A stretch of DNA of 64,000 nucleotides from Pseudomonas oryzihabitans (lineage in GTDB: Bacteria; Pseudomonadota; Gammaproteobacteria; Pseudomonadales; Pseudomonadaceae), in assembly GCF_014522265.1 (NCBI RefSeq), contig NZ_CP017024.1:4536501-4600500 (forward strand), read 5' to 3'. Made by a program: the position numbers and the translations under genes. Positions 63,500-64,000 of the stretch are shown here, piece after piece. The notes below the pieces were generated by a model. The model ran no database searches. It was not told the origin of the DNA and saw nothing but the letters and a program-made list of their open reading frames with translations. Numbering within the stretch: the first letter of the stretch is position 1; each line of letters starts with the position of its first letter.

Positions 63500-64000
63500 A
63501 TGACGCCCCAGGCACTGCTCAAGCAACTGGTCGGCGGACTCTATCTGGCGACCCTGGCCCAGCGCCAGCTGCGAACCGCCGGCACCATCCTCATGCTGCA
63601 TCGGGTCTTGGCCAATGACCAGTTGGCCAGTCCGCCGCACCGCGCCGCCCTGTGCCTGGGCCAGCCGACCTTCGCCCGCCTGCTGGACTGGATCGGCGCG
63701 CATTTCGACTGCGTGCCCCTGGAAGAACTGCTGCAGCCGGGCGCTGGCCGACGCCCCCGCCTCGCCCTGACCTTCGACGACGGCTGGCGCGACAACGCCG
63801 AGCTGGCCTTTCCCCTGCTGCGCCAATGGGGCCTGCCGGCCAGCATCTTTCTGTCCACCGACCATATCGGTACCGGCAAGCCGTTCTGGTGGGAGGCCAT
63901 CGGCGAATTGCTCTGGCAAGCGCCCGATAACCATGCCGCCGGCCCCTTGCTCGCCCGGCTCGCCGAGCTCGACCACCGGGCTCCCGCACGACTCCTGCAA
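63500..64000 (+). CDS. polysaccharide deacetylase (5' part, continues beyond window)
   Basis: The frame opens at ATG 63500 and has no stop by 64000, giving 167 residues. ALTFDDGWRDNAELAFPLL is the NodB-homology motif 1 with the metal-binding and catalytic Asp residues, followed by GLPASIFLSTDHIGTG. It should trim or modify the exopolysaccharide, or deacetylate a sugar unit. It follows the previous stop at once. Confidence 0.87.
   Translation, partial: MTPQALLKQLVGGLYLATLAQRQLRTAGTILMLHRVLANDQLASPPHRAALCLGQPTFARLLDWIGAHFDCVPLEELLQPGAGRRPRLALTFDDGWRDNAELAFPLLRQWGLPASIFLSTDHIGTGKPFWWEAIGELLWQAPDNHAAGPLLARLAELDHRAPARLLQ

Overview
This window is 64 kb of high-GC gammaproteobacterial chromosome that reads as a Pseudomonas. 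The order monomeric idh, Nudix, mnmA, hflD, purB, roxA, nuoA-N (with fused nuoCD) and a PP2C/kinase gene near cobA are pseudomonad arrangements. It is not P. aeruginosa; a species of the P. oryzihabitans type is possible but cannot be shown from the sequence alone. No rRNA, tRNA, CRISPR array, insertion sequence or prophage was seen.

Layout. 1-1.9 kb (-): a membrane CHASE4-PAS-GGDEF-EAL protein, cut by the window edge. 2.2-8.2 kb (+): purine catabolism xdhABC-guaD. 8.4-9.9 kb: an old-yellow-enzyme gene divergent from an ArsR-type regulator. 10.1-11.2 kb: a secreted GDSL hydrolase. 11.3-14.8 kb: ureide catabolism (hiuH divergent from puuE-uraD-alc-allA). 14.8-16.5 kb (-): two EamA transporters. 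16.6-18.3 kb: a DUF3060 protein and a divergent LysR regulator. 18.3-23.5 kb: periplasmic PPIase, ABC exporter, unknown membrane protein, queD, phosphate transporter pit. 24.5-33.1 kb: idh, Nudix, mnmA, hflD, purB, roxA and two small genes. 33.3-48.3 kb: the complete 13-gene nuo operon. 48.5-50.6 kb: M13 metallopeptidase. 50.7-53.3 kb: PP2C-kinase fusion and cobA. 53.7-64 kb: exopolysaccharide locus (epimerase, priming transferase, ATPase, Wza-like and Wzc-like export parts, glycosyltransferases, Wzy-like polymerase/ligase, deacetylase), running off the end.

How the genes work together. GuaD and XdhABC turn guanine and hypoxanthine into urate. HiuH, UraD, PuuE, Alc and AllA take 5-hydroxyisourate through allantoin to glyoxylate and ureidoglycolate products. 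The uricase joining the two blocks is not in the window. The ureide block has two copies of a TGTATACA palindrome between its divergent arms, a likely shared operator.

The most interesting regulatory structure lies just upstream of cobA. A sigma-54 promoter with exact GG-N10-GC spacing is followed by two stem-loops, each with a six-base loop carrying A at position 1 and G at position 4. The second overlaps the 5' arm of a strong intrinsic terminator. This is the architecture of an ANTAR (NasT/NasR-type) antitermination leader. In P. aeruginosa, nirBD and nasC lie between the kinase gene and cobA; here they are missing, so the nitrate-type control now sits directly on the siroheme gene.

Four genes (purB, roxA, a hypothetical gene and the wzy-like gene) are interrupted by an apparent single-base deletion, at least three of them in a C or G run. 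Three lie within 2.5 kb. Sequence error is the simplest explanation, because purB is needed for purine synthesis and reading resumes perfectly after each site.
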